Source: Anaerolineales bacterium UBA2181 (lineage in GTDB: Bacteria > Chloroflexota > Anaerolineae > Promineifilales > UBA4811). Taken from it: DNA of 64,000 nt. The notes under the pieces are model-generated. The model did no database searches, was not told the DNA's origin, and saw nothing but the letters and a program-made list of their open reading frames with translations. Below are positions 17,225-25,053 of the stretch, one piece after another. Position 1 is the stretch's first letter. Every line of letters begins with the position of its first letter. The DNA lies in contig DCVT01000015.1 of the NCBI GenBank assembly GCA_002328075.1, forward strand, positions 84,858-148,857. Reading direction: 5' to 3'. The translations under genes and the position numbers were made by a program.

Positions 17225-17566
17225 CAATCGAATAAGCAAAGACGTAGATCAGGAATAGTAAGCGTTCAAACGGGGTCACAGAGAGCCGGCGCAGGTGAGA
17301 GGTCGGTACCCACGAGGATGCTGAATGGGCCTGGGAGTTGCGCAGCCGAAGCCGAGTAGGTTGCGCCGGAGGCACCACCGTTATCATGGTGAGGGTATCG
17401 CTCCGAATTCTTCCGGAGCTTGTACCTCACAAGTGGGGCTGGCTATCCACAACGCGCCGTCACTGACGGCGTTTTTTGTTTCTGGATGGCTGCCCAAGCA
17501 GGGTGGCACCGCGGGTGTTGTCGAATCACAGCGCTCGTCCTTGATCGGACGAGCGCTGTTTCTTTT
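17225..17566 (+). promoter_or_regulatory. T-box leader, tryptophan specifier
   Basis: The leader contains the canonical T-box sequence AGGGTGGCACCGCGG (17500-17514). It also has Stem I marks: an AGTA bulge motif near 17257, GAGAGCCGG with GGTGAGAGGTCGG in the distal part, and GAATGGGCCTGGGAG carrying the specifier. The specifier reads TGG (17326-17328), the tryptophan codon, which fits the trpB gene downstream. Uncharged tRNA-Trp would favour the antiterminator formed by the T-box; otherwise the hairpin at 17529 stops transcription. A second hairpin, CGCCGT-CACTG-ACGGCG followed by six T (17455-17477), occupies the Stem III position and itself looks like a terminator. Confidence 0.9.
17529..17566 (+). 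terminator. T-box-controlled intrinsic terminator
   Basis: A 12-bp perfect stem (CAGCGCTCGTCC and its complement) with a TTGATC loop is followed by TTTCTTTT. It follows the T-box sequence directly, as the regulated terminator does. Confidence 0.88.
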
Positions 17567-17679
17567 GCCGCAGTGCCGGTTTGAGCAAGCATACGAGGTG
17601 AACCTGTTTTGATAGGCGTGTCTTTTGTCGAGGACAAGCTGCACCCGCATCAGTCAGTTCAAAAAAGGAGCAGAGCAAC

Positions 17680-19044
17680 ATGACGCAACAGCGATTCTTA
17701 TTGCACGAACACGAGCTGCCCACGCACTGGTACAACATCATTGCGGACATGACCAACCCGCCGCCGCCATACCTGCACCCGGCCACCCTCCAACCATTGA
17801 GCCCGGAGGACCTGGCGCCGATCTTCCCGGCTGAGCTTATCCGACAGGAAGGAAGCAGCGAAAGATGGATCGAGATTCCGGATGAGGTGCGCCATCTCCT
17901 TCAGATGTGGAGGCCAACTCCTCTTTGCCGAGCGCTCCGCTGGGAAAAGGCGCTGGATACGCCGGCCCGAATCTATTACAAATGGGAGGGCGCTTCGCCT
18001 CCCGGTAGCCACAAACCCAATACCGCCGTAGCCCAGTGTTACTACGCGCGGAAGGAGGGGTTGCGCGGGTTCGCCACGGAGACAGGCGCGGGCCAATGGG
18101 GGAGTGCCCTCTGTTTCGCTGCCCAGTTCTTTGGCCTAGAGTGCCGCGTTTTCATGGTTACCAGCAGCTATCACCAGAAACCATACCGGCGGGTGGCCAT
18201 GGAGACCTGGGGCGGCTCTGTAGTCCCGAGCCCGAGCAGCATGACCCAGGCTGGACGGGCGATCCTGGCGCGTGATCCCGAGACCAGCGGCAGCCTGGGA
18301 ATGGCCATAAGTGAGGCCATCGAATACGCGGTCACCCACGAGGGGTTCAAGTACTCGTTGGGCAGCGTGGTCAACTTTGTTCTGTTGCATCAGACGGTCA
18401 TTGGGTTGGAAGCTCAGAAACAGCTAGAGATGGCTGGGGACTATCCGGATATCGTGATTGCGTGCGCGGGCGGCGGTAGCAATGCGGCCGGCCTGATGTT
18501 TCCTTTCCTTAAGGAAAAGCTCAACGGCTCCCGGCCGAACCTGCGGGCGCTCTTTGTGGAATCGACTGCCTGCCCCAGCATGACGCGCGGGCTGTATGCC
18601 TACGATTGGGGCGATACGGCCAAGACGGGGCCTGTGGCCAAAATGCGGACGGTAGGTCACGGGTTTGTCCCAGCGCCGGTGCACGCCGGCGGCCTTCGGT
18701 ACCACGGGATGGCTCCCAGCATCTGCACCCTGTTGGAGCAGGGTTTTGCCGAAGCCCGTGCTTACCAGCAGAACGGCTGCTTTGACGTGGCGGTTGGATT
18801 TGCCCGCGCCGAAGGGCTCATTGTGGCGCCCGAGACTGCCCATGCGCTGCGCGCAGCATACGACGAGGCGCTAGCCTGCCGGGAGTCGGGTGAATCCAAG
18901 GTGATCCTGCTGAACGCAAGCGGACATGGGCATTTTGACCTGGCAGCATACGACTCGTACCTACAGGGGGCTCTGCCCGACCATGACCTGGAGGAGGACC
19001 AGATTCGGCGGGCTTTGCTGGAACTGCCAACGGTTGCGGGTTAG
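17680..19044 (+). CDS. trpB: Tryptophan synthase beta chain, TrpB2 type
   Basis: The 454-residue PLP enzyme has GSHKPNTA with the PLP-binding Lys, the TETGAGQWG segment and the phosphate-binding CAGGGSNAAG. Its length and the N-terminal extension before WRPTPL are typical of the TrpB2 group rather than TrpB1. It makes tryptophan from indole and serine. No trpA lies next to it, common for TrpB2. AAAGGAG precedes the ATG by about 9 bases. Expression is predicted to rise when tRNA-Trp is uncharged, through the T-box leader. Confidence 0.93.
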   Translation: MTQQRFLLHEHELPTHWYNIIADMTNPPPPYLHPATLQPLSPEDLAPIFPAELIRQEGSSERWIEIPDEVRHLLQMWRPTPLCRALRWEKALDTPARIYYKWEGASPPGSHKPNTAVAQCYYARKEGLRGFATETGAGQWGSALCFAAQFFGLECRVFMVTSSYHQKPYRRVAMETWGGSVVPSPSSMTQAGRAILARDPETSGSLGMAISEAIEYAVTHEGFKYSLGSVVNFVLLHQTVIGLEAQKQLEMAGDYPDIVIACAGGGSNAAGLMFPFLKEKLNGSRPNLRALFVESTACPSMTRGLYAYDWGDTAKTGPVAKMRTVGHGFVPAPVHAGGLRYHGMAPSICTLLEQGFAEARAYQQNGCFDVAVGFARAEGLIVAPETAHALRAAYDEALACRESGESKVILLNASGHGHFDLAAYDSYLQGALPDHDLEEDQIRRALLELPTVAG

Positions 19045-19059
19045 AACCTGTCTCACGTG

Positions 19060-19089
19060 GGATCAGGCCGCGCGCTGGCGGCCTGATCC
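19060..19089. terminator. Hairpin between convergent trpB and lipoprotein-like gene
   Basis: A 12-bp perfect stem (GGATCAGGCCGC and its complement) with a GCGCTG loop lies between the two convergent stop codons and is followed on the + strand by CGGTTTTG. Probably a bidirectional terminator. Confidence 0.6.
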
Positions 19090-19092
19090 ACT

Positions 19093-19758
19093 CTACGGTT
19101 TTGTGATGGTCAGGTTGTCAAACGACACCATGACACCTGGTTCGTCGAACGAGCCTGCATTCAGGCCAATGGCGCCTCGGGAATAGGTCTTGTCGTCCGC
19201 CTCAGTCAACTGCTCACCGTTTACCCAGAAAACAAAGTGGCTCCCCTGGGCCAGGACGCGAATTCGGTTTGTGCTTGCTCCCTGATGGATGGCCGTTGAG
19301 GGAACCCAATCTCCGGTCAACCAAGTCCATCTGCCTCCACCGGTGGGGTCTCGCCGTGTCACCGCATAGTACCCGTCACCGCTGATGTCAAAACGGTAGT
19401 AGGCTGTTGGGTCCTGGACCCGGAAAAGCACACCATAGCTGTTGTTATTCGGCCCTGAAACCTGGGTAGCTTCCACCTCCAAAACAAAGTCCCCAAACGT
19501 CCGGTCTGTGAGTTGTGCCCAGGTCACCAGGTTGGGCTCAAGGACGTTAAGCAGGAGCTGGCCATCCGCAATTCGGGCGCTTGCCTCCAGGTCAGCCTCC
19601 AGCACCCACTGAGATTGGCTATCGTCAAAGCCGTCCCGGTAGAGGGCACCATTGGCGCCGGTGGCCAGCGGCAAGACGGAGCACTGCGCCATGCCTAGCA
19701 GGCTGGTCGTGAACACCAAGAACCACACTAAGCGCAGACTCACTCGACTATGCGCCAT
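19093..19758 (-). CDS. Secreted/lipoprotein-like beta-sandwich protein, paralogue 1
   Basis: The 221-residue protein has an N-terminal signal segment (VSLRLVWFLVFTTSLLGMAQCS) in which a Cys may be lipidated, although the lipobox is imperfect. The mature part resembles the concanavalin-like fold seen in LamG or DUF1080-type domains: YRDGFDDSQSQW, GVLFRVQDPTAYYRFDISGDGYYAV, VNGEQL and a closing VSFDNLTI. Such domains bind or sense sugars or are structural. Its neighbour has the same plan, so the pair arose by duplication. The start was moved to the ATG just before the signal segment; a longer reading adds 18 non-signal residues. Confidence 0.7.
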   Translation of the reverse strand: MAHSRVSLRLVWFLVFTTSLLGMAQCSVLPLATGANGALYRDGFDDSQSQWVLEADLEASARIADGQLLLNVLEPNLVTWAQLTDRTFGDFVLEVEATQVSGPNNNSYGVLFRVQDPTAYYRFDISGDGYYAVTRRDPTGGGRWTWLTGDWVPSTAIHQGASTNRIRVLAQGSHFVFWVNGEQLTEADDKTYSRGAIGLNAGSFDEPGVMVSFDNLTITKP

Positions 19759-19759
19759 T

Positions 19760-20431
19760 TTACTTGGCCTCCTGGCCGGGCCCGGAAACCTCCCAGGCCA
19801 GCAGATTGTCAAAACGAATCTCTGTCGCGCCGTCCGAGTATGTGCTTACCAGGAAACCGACGTCGCCAGAGGTCAAATCGGTGTCCGAGACGCTGGCCAG
19901 TTGCTGTCCATTGACGTAAAGCGCCAACTGGTCACCGTCGCACAGCGCCCGGATTTCGTTCACGGCATCGGGGCCGGTCTGAATTGCCTCACTGGGGAGA
20001 AGGTAGGTGCCATCGCCCGACAGCACCAAGAACGGCGATGCGCCGATCACCTTGACAATGGCGTAATAGCCGTCGCTGCTGACCAGAAATGCGTAAAAAT
20101 GGTTCAGGTCCCGGTAGCGGCAGAGCAACCCATGATTGTTATCCGATGATCCATCTGCCAACCGGGCATCGACCTGCAATAGCACGTTATCCCATTCGGC
20201 GCCGACGACTGAAACCGCCGACGTATTGATCTGATGTACCACCATGGAATACTCGCTGCCGGAATAACCAGCCGAAGCGTCTTTGCGGTCGTACTGATCC
20301 CAACCGCACGCGGTATCATTGAAATTGTCTTCCAACAGAGCCTTGTCCGTGCGGCACCGTTGGACATTGCTGCTGCAAGTTGAGGCAACCAGGAGCAAGA
20401 CTAACAGAAAGAGATGGTGACTGCGGATCAT
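19760..20431 (-). CDS. Secreted/lipoprotein-like beta-sandwich protein, paralogue 2
   Basis: The 223-residue protein has a strong hydrophobic N-terminus (HHLFLLVLLLVASTCSS) with a possible lipidated Cys. It shares the plan of the downstream gene: LLEDNFNDTACGW, GLLCRYRDLNHFYAFLVSSDGYYAI, VNGQQLASVSD and a final IRFDNLLAWEV. The two genes are separated by a single base and are on one transcript. The ATG five codons into the open frame is preferred to an upstream TTG because GAGAG lies before it. Function is unknown; the fold suggests a ligand-binding or adhesive surface protein. Confidence 0.7.
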   Translation of the reverse strand: MIRSHHLFLLVLLLVASTCSSNVQRCRTDKALLEDNFNDTACGWDQYDRKDASAGYSGSEYSMVVHQINTSAVSVVGAEWDNVLLQVDARLADGSSDNNHGLLCRYRDLNHFYAFLVSSDGYYAIVKVIGASPFLVLSGDGTYLLPSEAIQTGPDAVNEIRALCDGDQLALYVNGQQLASVSDTDLTSGDVGFLVSTYSDGATEIRFDNLLAWEVSGPGQEAK

Positions 20432-20579
20432 GGGTGCGACTCTCAATGTAATCAGTCGTCAAGCGGGTCGATGTACCCAACCGATACCGGAATTATGGCC
20501 ATCTTGATCGCCTTGTCAAGCGATGGGACAAACGGGGGTGTCAGCCAATCTCAGATTCAGAATCTGTGATACGCAGGCC

Positions 20580-20608
20580 TTGACATGTCGCCCAAAAAGG
20601 CGTATACT
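20580..20608 (+). promoter_or_regulatory. Promoter of the csoR-like operon
   Basis: TTGACA and TATACT are separated by exactly 17 bases. The -10 hexamer is inside the left arm of the operator palindrome, so repressor binding would block RNA polymerase. Confidence 0.8.
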
Positions 20609-20626
20609 ATACCCTAGTATAGTATA
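20603..20626 (+). promoter_or_regulatory. Palindromic operator for the CsoR/CstR-type repressor
   Basis: The inverted repeat has perfect 10-bp arms, TATACTATAC and GTATAGTATA, around CCTA. It resembles the TACCC-type cores of known CsoR/CstR operators only at its centre (ATACCCTAG), and its position over the -10 fits autorepression. Confidence 0.7.
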
Positions 20627-20644
20627 AAGGCAGAAAGAAACACA

Positions 20645-20914
20645 GTGCAAGTAATCGCCGATGAAGTCAAAACCGACTTGCGAACGCGCCTGCGACGTAT
20701 CGAGGGTCAGATGCGAGGCGTACAAAAGATGCTGGACGAGAACCGAGACTGCCAGGAGGTTCTGCAGCAACTGGCGGCAGCGCGCGCGGCGTTTCAGAAC
20801 GCAAGCCTGATTTTCGCGCGCAATTATGCACTGCAGTGTCTGCACGATCCGCAGGCCAAGCTGACCGACGAGGAGATGGTCGAGCAGTTGGTGTCGGTTC
20901 TATCCAAAGCGTAA
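20645..20914 (+). CDS. CsoR/CstR-family (DUF156) repressor
   Basis: The 89-residue all-helical repressor matches the DUF156 family: LRTRLRRIEGQMRGVQKMLDENRDC, then QLAAARAAFQNA and a second Cys in ALQCLHDP. Copper-sensing CsoR uses Cys-His-Cys; the His position is not kept here (ARNYALQC). The two-Cys pattern is closer to CstR, which senses persulfides. The neighbours, a disulfide oxidoreductase and two OsmC peroxiredoxin-like proteins, also fit a sulfur or thiol stress sensor. GTG start with AGAAAG upstream. It leads the operon and lies directly behind a palindrome, so it probably represses itself and the genes downstream. Confidence 0.88.
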   Translation: MQVIADEVKTDLRTRLRRIEGQMRGVQKMLDENRDCQEVLQQLAAARAAFQNASLIFARNYALQCLHDPQAKLTDEEMVEQLVSVLSKA

Positions 20915-20934
20915 ATCAATCCAGGAGGTGTATC

Positions 20935-21585
20935 ATGCCCATGCTAGACGAAAAGATCCGGCAGGAAGTCCAAAACGCGCTGGGTGAATTGGCGGACCCC
21001 GTTCGGCTGGTTGTTTTTACTCAGGAGTTCGAATGCCAGTTCTGCCGCGAGAATCGGCAATTGGCCGAGGAGGTAGCAGCGCTGAATCCCCAGATCAGCA
21101 CCGAGGTGTACAATTATGTCTTGGACAGGGTACAGGTGGAGCAGTATGGAATCGATCAGATTCCGGCCATCGCCGTGATCGGTGAGAAGGATTACGGAAT
21201 ACGGTTCTATGGCATCCCATCCGGTTACGAGTTTGGCTCCTTGATCCAGGCGATCCAGTTGGTGAGCGCTGGCCAACCGCTGCTGACTGATGAGGGTCTC
21301 AAGTTCATCGAGAGTGTTGAGCAGCCGTTGAACCTGCAGGTGTTTGTCACACCGACGTGTCCCTACTGCCCTCAGGCAGTGCTGCTGGCTTTCAACCTGG
21401 CGCTGGCTAACGATCAGGTACGGGCGTCGATGGTTGAGGCCAGCGAGTTTCCTCATCTGGCCATCAAGTACCAGGTGATGGGGGTGCCGCGCACTGTCAT
21501 CAACGAAGACTATCACATCGAGGGAGCGGCGCCAGAGCCGATGGTATTGGACAAGATTCGCGAAGCATTGGACGAAAGCGAGTAG
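20935..21585 (+). CDS. Glutaredoxin-like protein disulfide oxidoreductase (PDO)
   Basis: The 216-residue protein has two thioredoxin-fold halves, with CQFC in the first and CPYC in TPTCPYCPQAV in the second, plus cis-Pro segments DQIPAIAV and GVPRTVIN. This is the PDO plan known from thermophiles and anaerobes, used in intracellular disulfide formation or reduction. It starts 20 bases after the repressor, with AGGAGG upstream of the ATG, and is followed by osmC genes at 5 bases. A longer in-frame start overlaps the repressor and was not used. Confidence 0.9.
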   Translation: MPMLDEKIRQEVQNALGELADPVRLVVFTQEFECQFCRENRQLAEEVAALNPQISTEVYNYVLDRVQVEQYGIDQIPAIAVIGEKDYGIRFYGIPSGYEFGSLIQAIQLVSAGQPLLTDEGLKFIESVEQPLNLQVFVTPTCPYCPQAVLLAFNLALANDQVRASMVEASEFPHLAIKYQVMGVPRTVINEDYHIEGAAPEPMVLDKIREALDESE

Positions 21586-21590
21586 AACAA

Positions 21591-22025
21591 GTGGCTGGAA
21601 AAAAGCAGGTCCGTGTGAACACTGTTTGGCAAGGTGGGTTCGCCTTTTCGGGCTCAAATGAGGCCGGTCAGACCGTCCTTATGGACTCTCCACTGGCCGA
21701 GACGGGACCCAAGGGCCCCTCGCCCATGCAGTTGTTGCTGATCAGCCTGGCAGGCTGCACCGCGATGGACGTCATCGGCATTTTGGAGAAAAAGCGACAG
21801 CGGGTGACCGGTTTTGAGGTCAACGTGGTGGGGGATCGAGTTCCAGATCCTCCTCAGCGTTTCGAAAACATCGAAATGGAGTTCGTCGTGCGCGGCCATC
21901 AAATAGATGCGGTTGCGGTGGAGCGAGCGATTGAACTCTCTGAAAACAAGTATTGCTCAGTTTCAGCCAATCTGCGTCCGTCGGCTCGAATATCATCGCG
22001 GTATCGCATCGTAGAGGAGAACTGA
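21591..22025 (+). CDS. OsmC/Ohr-family protein, copy 1
   Basis: The 144-residue OsmC-type protein has the two redox cysteines of the family, in LLISLAGCTAMDV and in SENKYCSVSANL. OsmC/Ohr proteins reduce organic hydroperoxides and can act on persulfides. GTG start 5 bases after PDO; GAGTAGAACAA precedes it. Followed at 2 bases by a second copy, so the pair likely arose by tandem duplication and is controlled by the CsoR/CstR-like repressor. Confidence 0.88.
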   Translation: MAGKKQVRVNTVWQGGFAFSGSNEAGQTVLMDSPLAETGPKGPSPMQLLLISLAGCTAMDVIGILEKKRQRVTGFEVNVVGDRVPDPPQRFENIEMEFVVRGHQIDAVAVERAIELSENKYCSVSANLRPSARISSRYRIVEEN

Positions 22026-22027
22026 CC

Positions 22028-22426
22028 ATGGCGGTGACGGTCAAGTGGTTGGAGAGCCGGCAGTTTGTCGGTACTGACAGCACGGGTCATTCGGTGGTGC
22101 TGTCGTCACCGGCCGATGGGGTAGGGGTGAAACCTTCGGATCTGCTGCTGTTAGCGCTCGCCGGATGCACTGCTTACGACGTGGTGGACATACTGGAAAA
22201 GAAGCGGAAAAAACTGCGAAAACTTGCCATTGAGGTGAGTGCTGAACAGGAAAAAGAGCCACCCTGGACCTTCCGTCGCATCCATGCGGTGTACCGGCTG
22301 ACCGGTGACCTGGACGAGCGCGCGGTTCGTCAAGCCATCCAACTCTCCGAGGAAAAGTACTGCGCGGTTGCTGCAACGCTGCGTGGTGCAGCCCAACTCA
22401 CCTCCGAGTACACCATCGATCGTTAG
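22028..22426 (+). CDS. OsmC/Ohr-family protein, copy 2
   Basis: The 132-residue paralogue of the gene before it keeps both family cysteines (LLALAGCTAYDVVDIL and SEEKYCAVAATL). It is about as similar to copy 1 as expected for an old tandem duplication, with the shared block DILEKKRKK versus GILEKKRQR. GAGGAGA lies before the ATG. It is the last gene of the repressor-led operon. Confidence 0.88.
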   Translation: MAVTVKWLESRQFVGTDSTGHSVVLSSPADGVGVKPSDLLLLALAGCTAYDVVDILEKKRKKLRKLAIEVSAEQEKEPPWTFRRIHAVYRLTGDLDERAVRQAIQLSEEKYCAVAATLRGAAQLTSEYTIDR

Positions 22427-22571
22427 TCGCACCGGTTTGTCGGGCTGCTTGGCGCGACATGCCGGCTGCTGAACTGGGACGCTCGATCGATTCGTGACCG
22501 GTTCCGGTGTTGGTGGTCCGCAAGTGGTCTGACATTGGCGCTACCGAGCCTAGGCTGTACAGGGTTAGCAA

Positions 22572-23270
22572 ATGACTGATGATACCGGCCGATACGATGT
22601 CACGCGGTACCAGCGCCCGTCGGTGACTGTTGACGTAGTCATATTCACGCTCTGTAACCAGGAGCTGCAAGTGCTGCTCATTCAACGGGCGCGGTGGCCA
22701 TATGAAGGTTGCTGGGCGCTTCCTGGTGGTTTTGTTGAGATAGATGAGCCGCTGGAGAGGGCAGCTGTCCGTGAGCTGGAAGAGGAAACCGGCGTGACCG
22801 ACGTCTATCTGGAACAGCTATTCACGTTTGGCCGGACGGATCGGGACCCGCGCAGCCGCGTCATCACGGTGGCGTACCTGGCTTTGGTGGCAGCCGAGCG
22901 CATCCGGCCGCGTGCTGGTGATGATGCAACCGATGCCCGTTGGTGGTCGACGTACGCCTTGCCCGCGCTGGCGTTCGACCACAGGCAGATTCTGGATTAT
23001 GCGCTTACCCGTCTGCGCTACAAATTGGAATACACGGCGGTCGGTTTTGAATTGTTGCCCCAAGAGTTCACCCTGGCTGAGCTGCAGGGGACGTATGAGA
23101 TCATCGTGGGGGAGACACTGGACAAGGCCAACTTTCGGAAGAAGCTTACCCGGGCCAATGTGATCGAGCCCACAGGTCAATTTCGCCAAACCGCCGGCCG
23201 GCCTGCGCGCCTTTACCGCTATCGCGAAGATGCTGTGGCGGAGGTCAAAGCACGCCGACTTTTTCCTTGA
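22572..23270 (+). CDS. nrtR: NrtR-type Nudix transcriptional regulator
   Basis: The 232-residue protein has a Nudix domain (residues about 15-145) with a full Nudix box, starting GGFVEIDEPLERAAVRELEE and ending ETGV. A C-terminal winged-helix part (about 155-230) contains FTLAELQGTYEIIVG and a basic end. This is the NrtR layout: a regulator of NAD metabolism that responds to ADP-ribose. The three genes downstream are a nicotinamidase-like hydrolase, NAD synthetase and nicotinate phosphoribosyltransferase, which supports the call. Because the Nudix box looks intact the protein may also hydrolyse a nucleotide. I could not identify a convincing NrtR operator. Confidence 0.85.
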   Translation: MTDDTGRYDVTRYQRPSVTVDVVIFTLCNQELQVLLIQRARWPYEGCWALPGGFVEIDEPLERAAVRELEEETGVTDVYLEQLFTFGRTDRDPRSRVITVAYLALVAAERIRPRAGDDATDARWWSTYALPALAFDHRQILDYALTRLRYKLEYTAVGFELLPQEFTLAELQGTYEIIVGETLDKANFRKKLTRANVIEPTGQFRQTAGRPARLYRYREDAVAEVKARRLFP

Positions 23271-23292
23271 GCTGACCCCACCAGGCAGATCG

Positions 23293-23320
23293 TTGACAAC
23301 CCGAATCCGGGCGTTATACT
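23293..23320 (+). promoter_or_regulatory. Promoter upstream of the nicotinamidase-like gene
   Basis: TTGACA and TATACT are spaced by 16 bases, 70 bases before the start of the hydrolase gene. It would transcribe the hydrolase, nadE and probably the phosphoribosyltransferase, and is the likely place for NrtR control. Confidence 0.7.
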
Positions 23321-23390
23321 TTTGGTAGTTGGTACATTAAATACTGCCGGGATAGCACAGCGCCAACAGCGCCTAATTGAGGAGCCAAGG

Positions 23391-24104
23391 ATGGATACGG
23401 TGACGCTGATCAACAAGAGCCGACCGTTCCTGGAGTGGGTGGTGGGCTGGTACAACGGATTGGTTCGCCTGCCACTGACAGAAGTAGTGGTTAAACCAGA
23501 GCGGACGGTGGTACTTGCGGTTGATGTGTTGCGTGGTTTCTGTTATGAGGGTCCGCTCTCCAGCCCGCGTGTCGCGGCAATTGTGCCTCCCATTGTGCGC
23601 CTGTTCCGGGCGGCGTATGACCTGGGTGTTCGGTCGTTTGTTCTGCCGCAGGAAGCGCATCCGGCCGATGCCATCGAATTTGATAGCTATGGGCCCCATT
23701 GTATTGCTGGCACGCGAGAGGCCGAGACCGTACCCGAATTGTTGGAGCTGAGTTTTGCCGACCTGTTTGTGGTGGTGCCCAAGAACTCGGTGAACCCGTT
23801 TATGGAGACCGGTTTGGGTGACTGGCTGGATGCTCACCCGGAACTCGACACCTATATTGTTGTCGGTGATTGCACCGACATCTGCACCTATCAACTGGCC
23901 ATCAACCTGCGGCTGCGAGCCAATGCCAGGCAGCGAGCCGGGGTGCGGGTCATCGTGCCGGCGGACGCAGCGGACACGTACGACCTGCCGGTTCCCGTGG
24001 CGGCGCAACTCGGTGCGGTGCCGCATGACGGTGATCTCTTGCATCTGCTCTTTATGTATCATCTCATGCTGAATGGCGTACAGGTGGTGGCCGGGTTTGA
24101 ATAG
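23391..24104 (+). CDS. Isochorismatase-family hydrolase, probable nicotinamidase
   Basis: The 237-residue protein has the cysteine-hydrolase triad: Asp in LAVDVLRG, Lys in VPKNSVNPF and Cys in VVGDCTDICTY. Residues LPQEAHP and a His-rich neighbourhood may bind the metal found in nicotinamidases. Converting nicotinamide to nicotinate would supply the phosphoribosyltransferase encoded downstream, so a nicotinamidase role is inferred from context. The start was chosen for GAGGAGCCAAGG just upstream, rather than an earlier in-frame codon that lies close to the promoter. Confidence 0.8.
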   Translation: MDTVTLINKSRPFLEWVVGWYNGLVRLPLTEVVVKPERTVVLAVDVLRGFCYEGPLSSPRVAAIVPPIVRLFRAAYDLGVRSFVLPQEAHPADAIEFDSYGPHCIAGTREAETVPELLELSFADLFVVVPKNSVNPFMETGLGDWLDAHPELDTYIVVGDCTDICTYQLAINLRLRANARQRAGVRVIVPADAADTYDLPVPVAAQLGAVPHDGDLLHLLFMYHLMLNGVQVVAGFE

Positions 24105-24150
24105 GCCTTGCCATATTATGTCGTCAGATCGTGCTGACATGGAGGCAAAG

Positions 24151-24909
24151 ATGGAACGCGTTGCAGTGCAGATCGCCGATTGGATGCGTGCATATGCGGC
24201 CTCGGCTGGTGCCTATGGATTTGTGGTCGGCCTGAGCGGCGGGGTGGATTCGGCCTGCACCGCCGCCCTTGCCCAGAGAGCAATGGGGAGCGCGGTGTTG
24301 GGTGTCGTGATGCCGTGCCACTCTGACCGGTTGGACAGCGAGTTCGCCGAGATGGTGGCTATCGCCCTGGGGCTGGAAACGGTCCATGTGGACTTGAGCC
24401 CGGTGTTTGACCAGATGCAGCAAGTGCTATCGCTGGCCAAGACCGAGGCAGGCGGCTCTGGTGAGCGCTCGATGGCACAGGCCAATATCAAACCGCGGTT
24501 GCGCATGCTGACACTGTATTACTATGCTGCAGAGCGTGGCTACCTGGTGGCGGGAACGGGCAACAAGTCCGAGATCATGATCGGTTACTTTACCAAATAT
24601 GGTGACGGCGGCGTCGACCTGGAGCCCTTGGGGGACTTGTACAAGGGTCAAGTGCGAGCGCTGGCTGCTGTCCTGGGAGTCCCGACCGCGGTCATCGACC
24701 GAGCGCCTTCGGCCGGATTGTGGCCCGGTCAGACCGACGAGGGCGAAATGGGGATTCGCTATGACCAGCTGGATGCGGCCCTGGCTGCTATCGAATCCGG
24801 CTACAAGGGTTCGGTTCCGCCCGACCTGCTGGCGCGTGTCCAGGATATGATCGATGGTTCGGAGCACAAGCGCCGTGTACCGCCAATCTGCCGGCTGGGG
24901 CTGCGATAA
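24151..24909 (+). CDS. nadE: NAD synthetase, ammonia-dependent
   Basis: The 252-residue ATP pyrophosphatase has the P-loop SGGVDSA, the AQANIKPRLRM segment, GTGNKSE and the FTKYGDGGVDLEPLGDLYK region typical of NadE. There is no N-terminal nitrilase-like glutaminase domain, so free ammonia is the expected nitrogen source. It converts nicotinate adenine dinucleotide to NAD. The ATG with GGAGG five bases before it was chosen over earlier in-frame ATGs that lack a site. Confidence 0.93.
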   Translation: MERVAVQIADWMRAYAASAGAYGFVVGLSGGVDSACTAALAQRAMGSAVLGVVMPCHSDRLDSEFAEMVAIALGLETVHVDLSPVFDQMQQVLSLAKTEAGGSGERSMAQANIKPRLRMLTLYYYAAERGYLVAGTGNKSEIMIGYFTKYGDGGVDLEPLGDLYKGQVRALAAVLGVPTAVIDRAPSAGLWPGQTDEGEMGIRYDQLDAALAAIESGYKGSVPPDLLARVQDMIDGSEHKRRVPPICRLGLR

Positions 24910-25053
24910 CACGGAAACCGGCGGGTCCGCGCATCAGGCGGCGAGTATCATGGAATTGGTCTGGCCTGGAGCCACCGGCGAAAAGCGCCTGGTGCGCTGA
25001 GGGCAGACGCGGCACTGGATCCGTGGCCAAAGAAGAAATCTGATGGGAGTGGA

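Noticed and set aside
23310..23345. NrtR operator near the -10 of the nicotinamidase-like gene
   Set aside because: The repeated GGTA elements here do not form a clear inverted repeat, so no operator was called.
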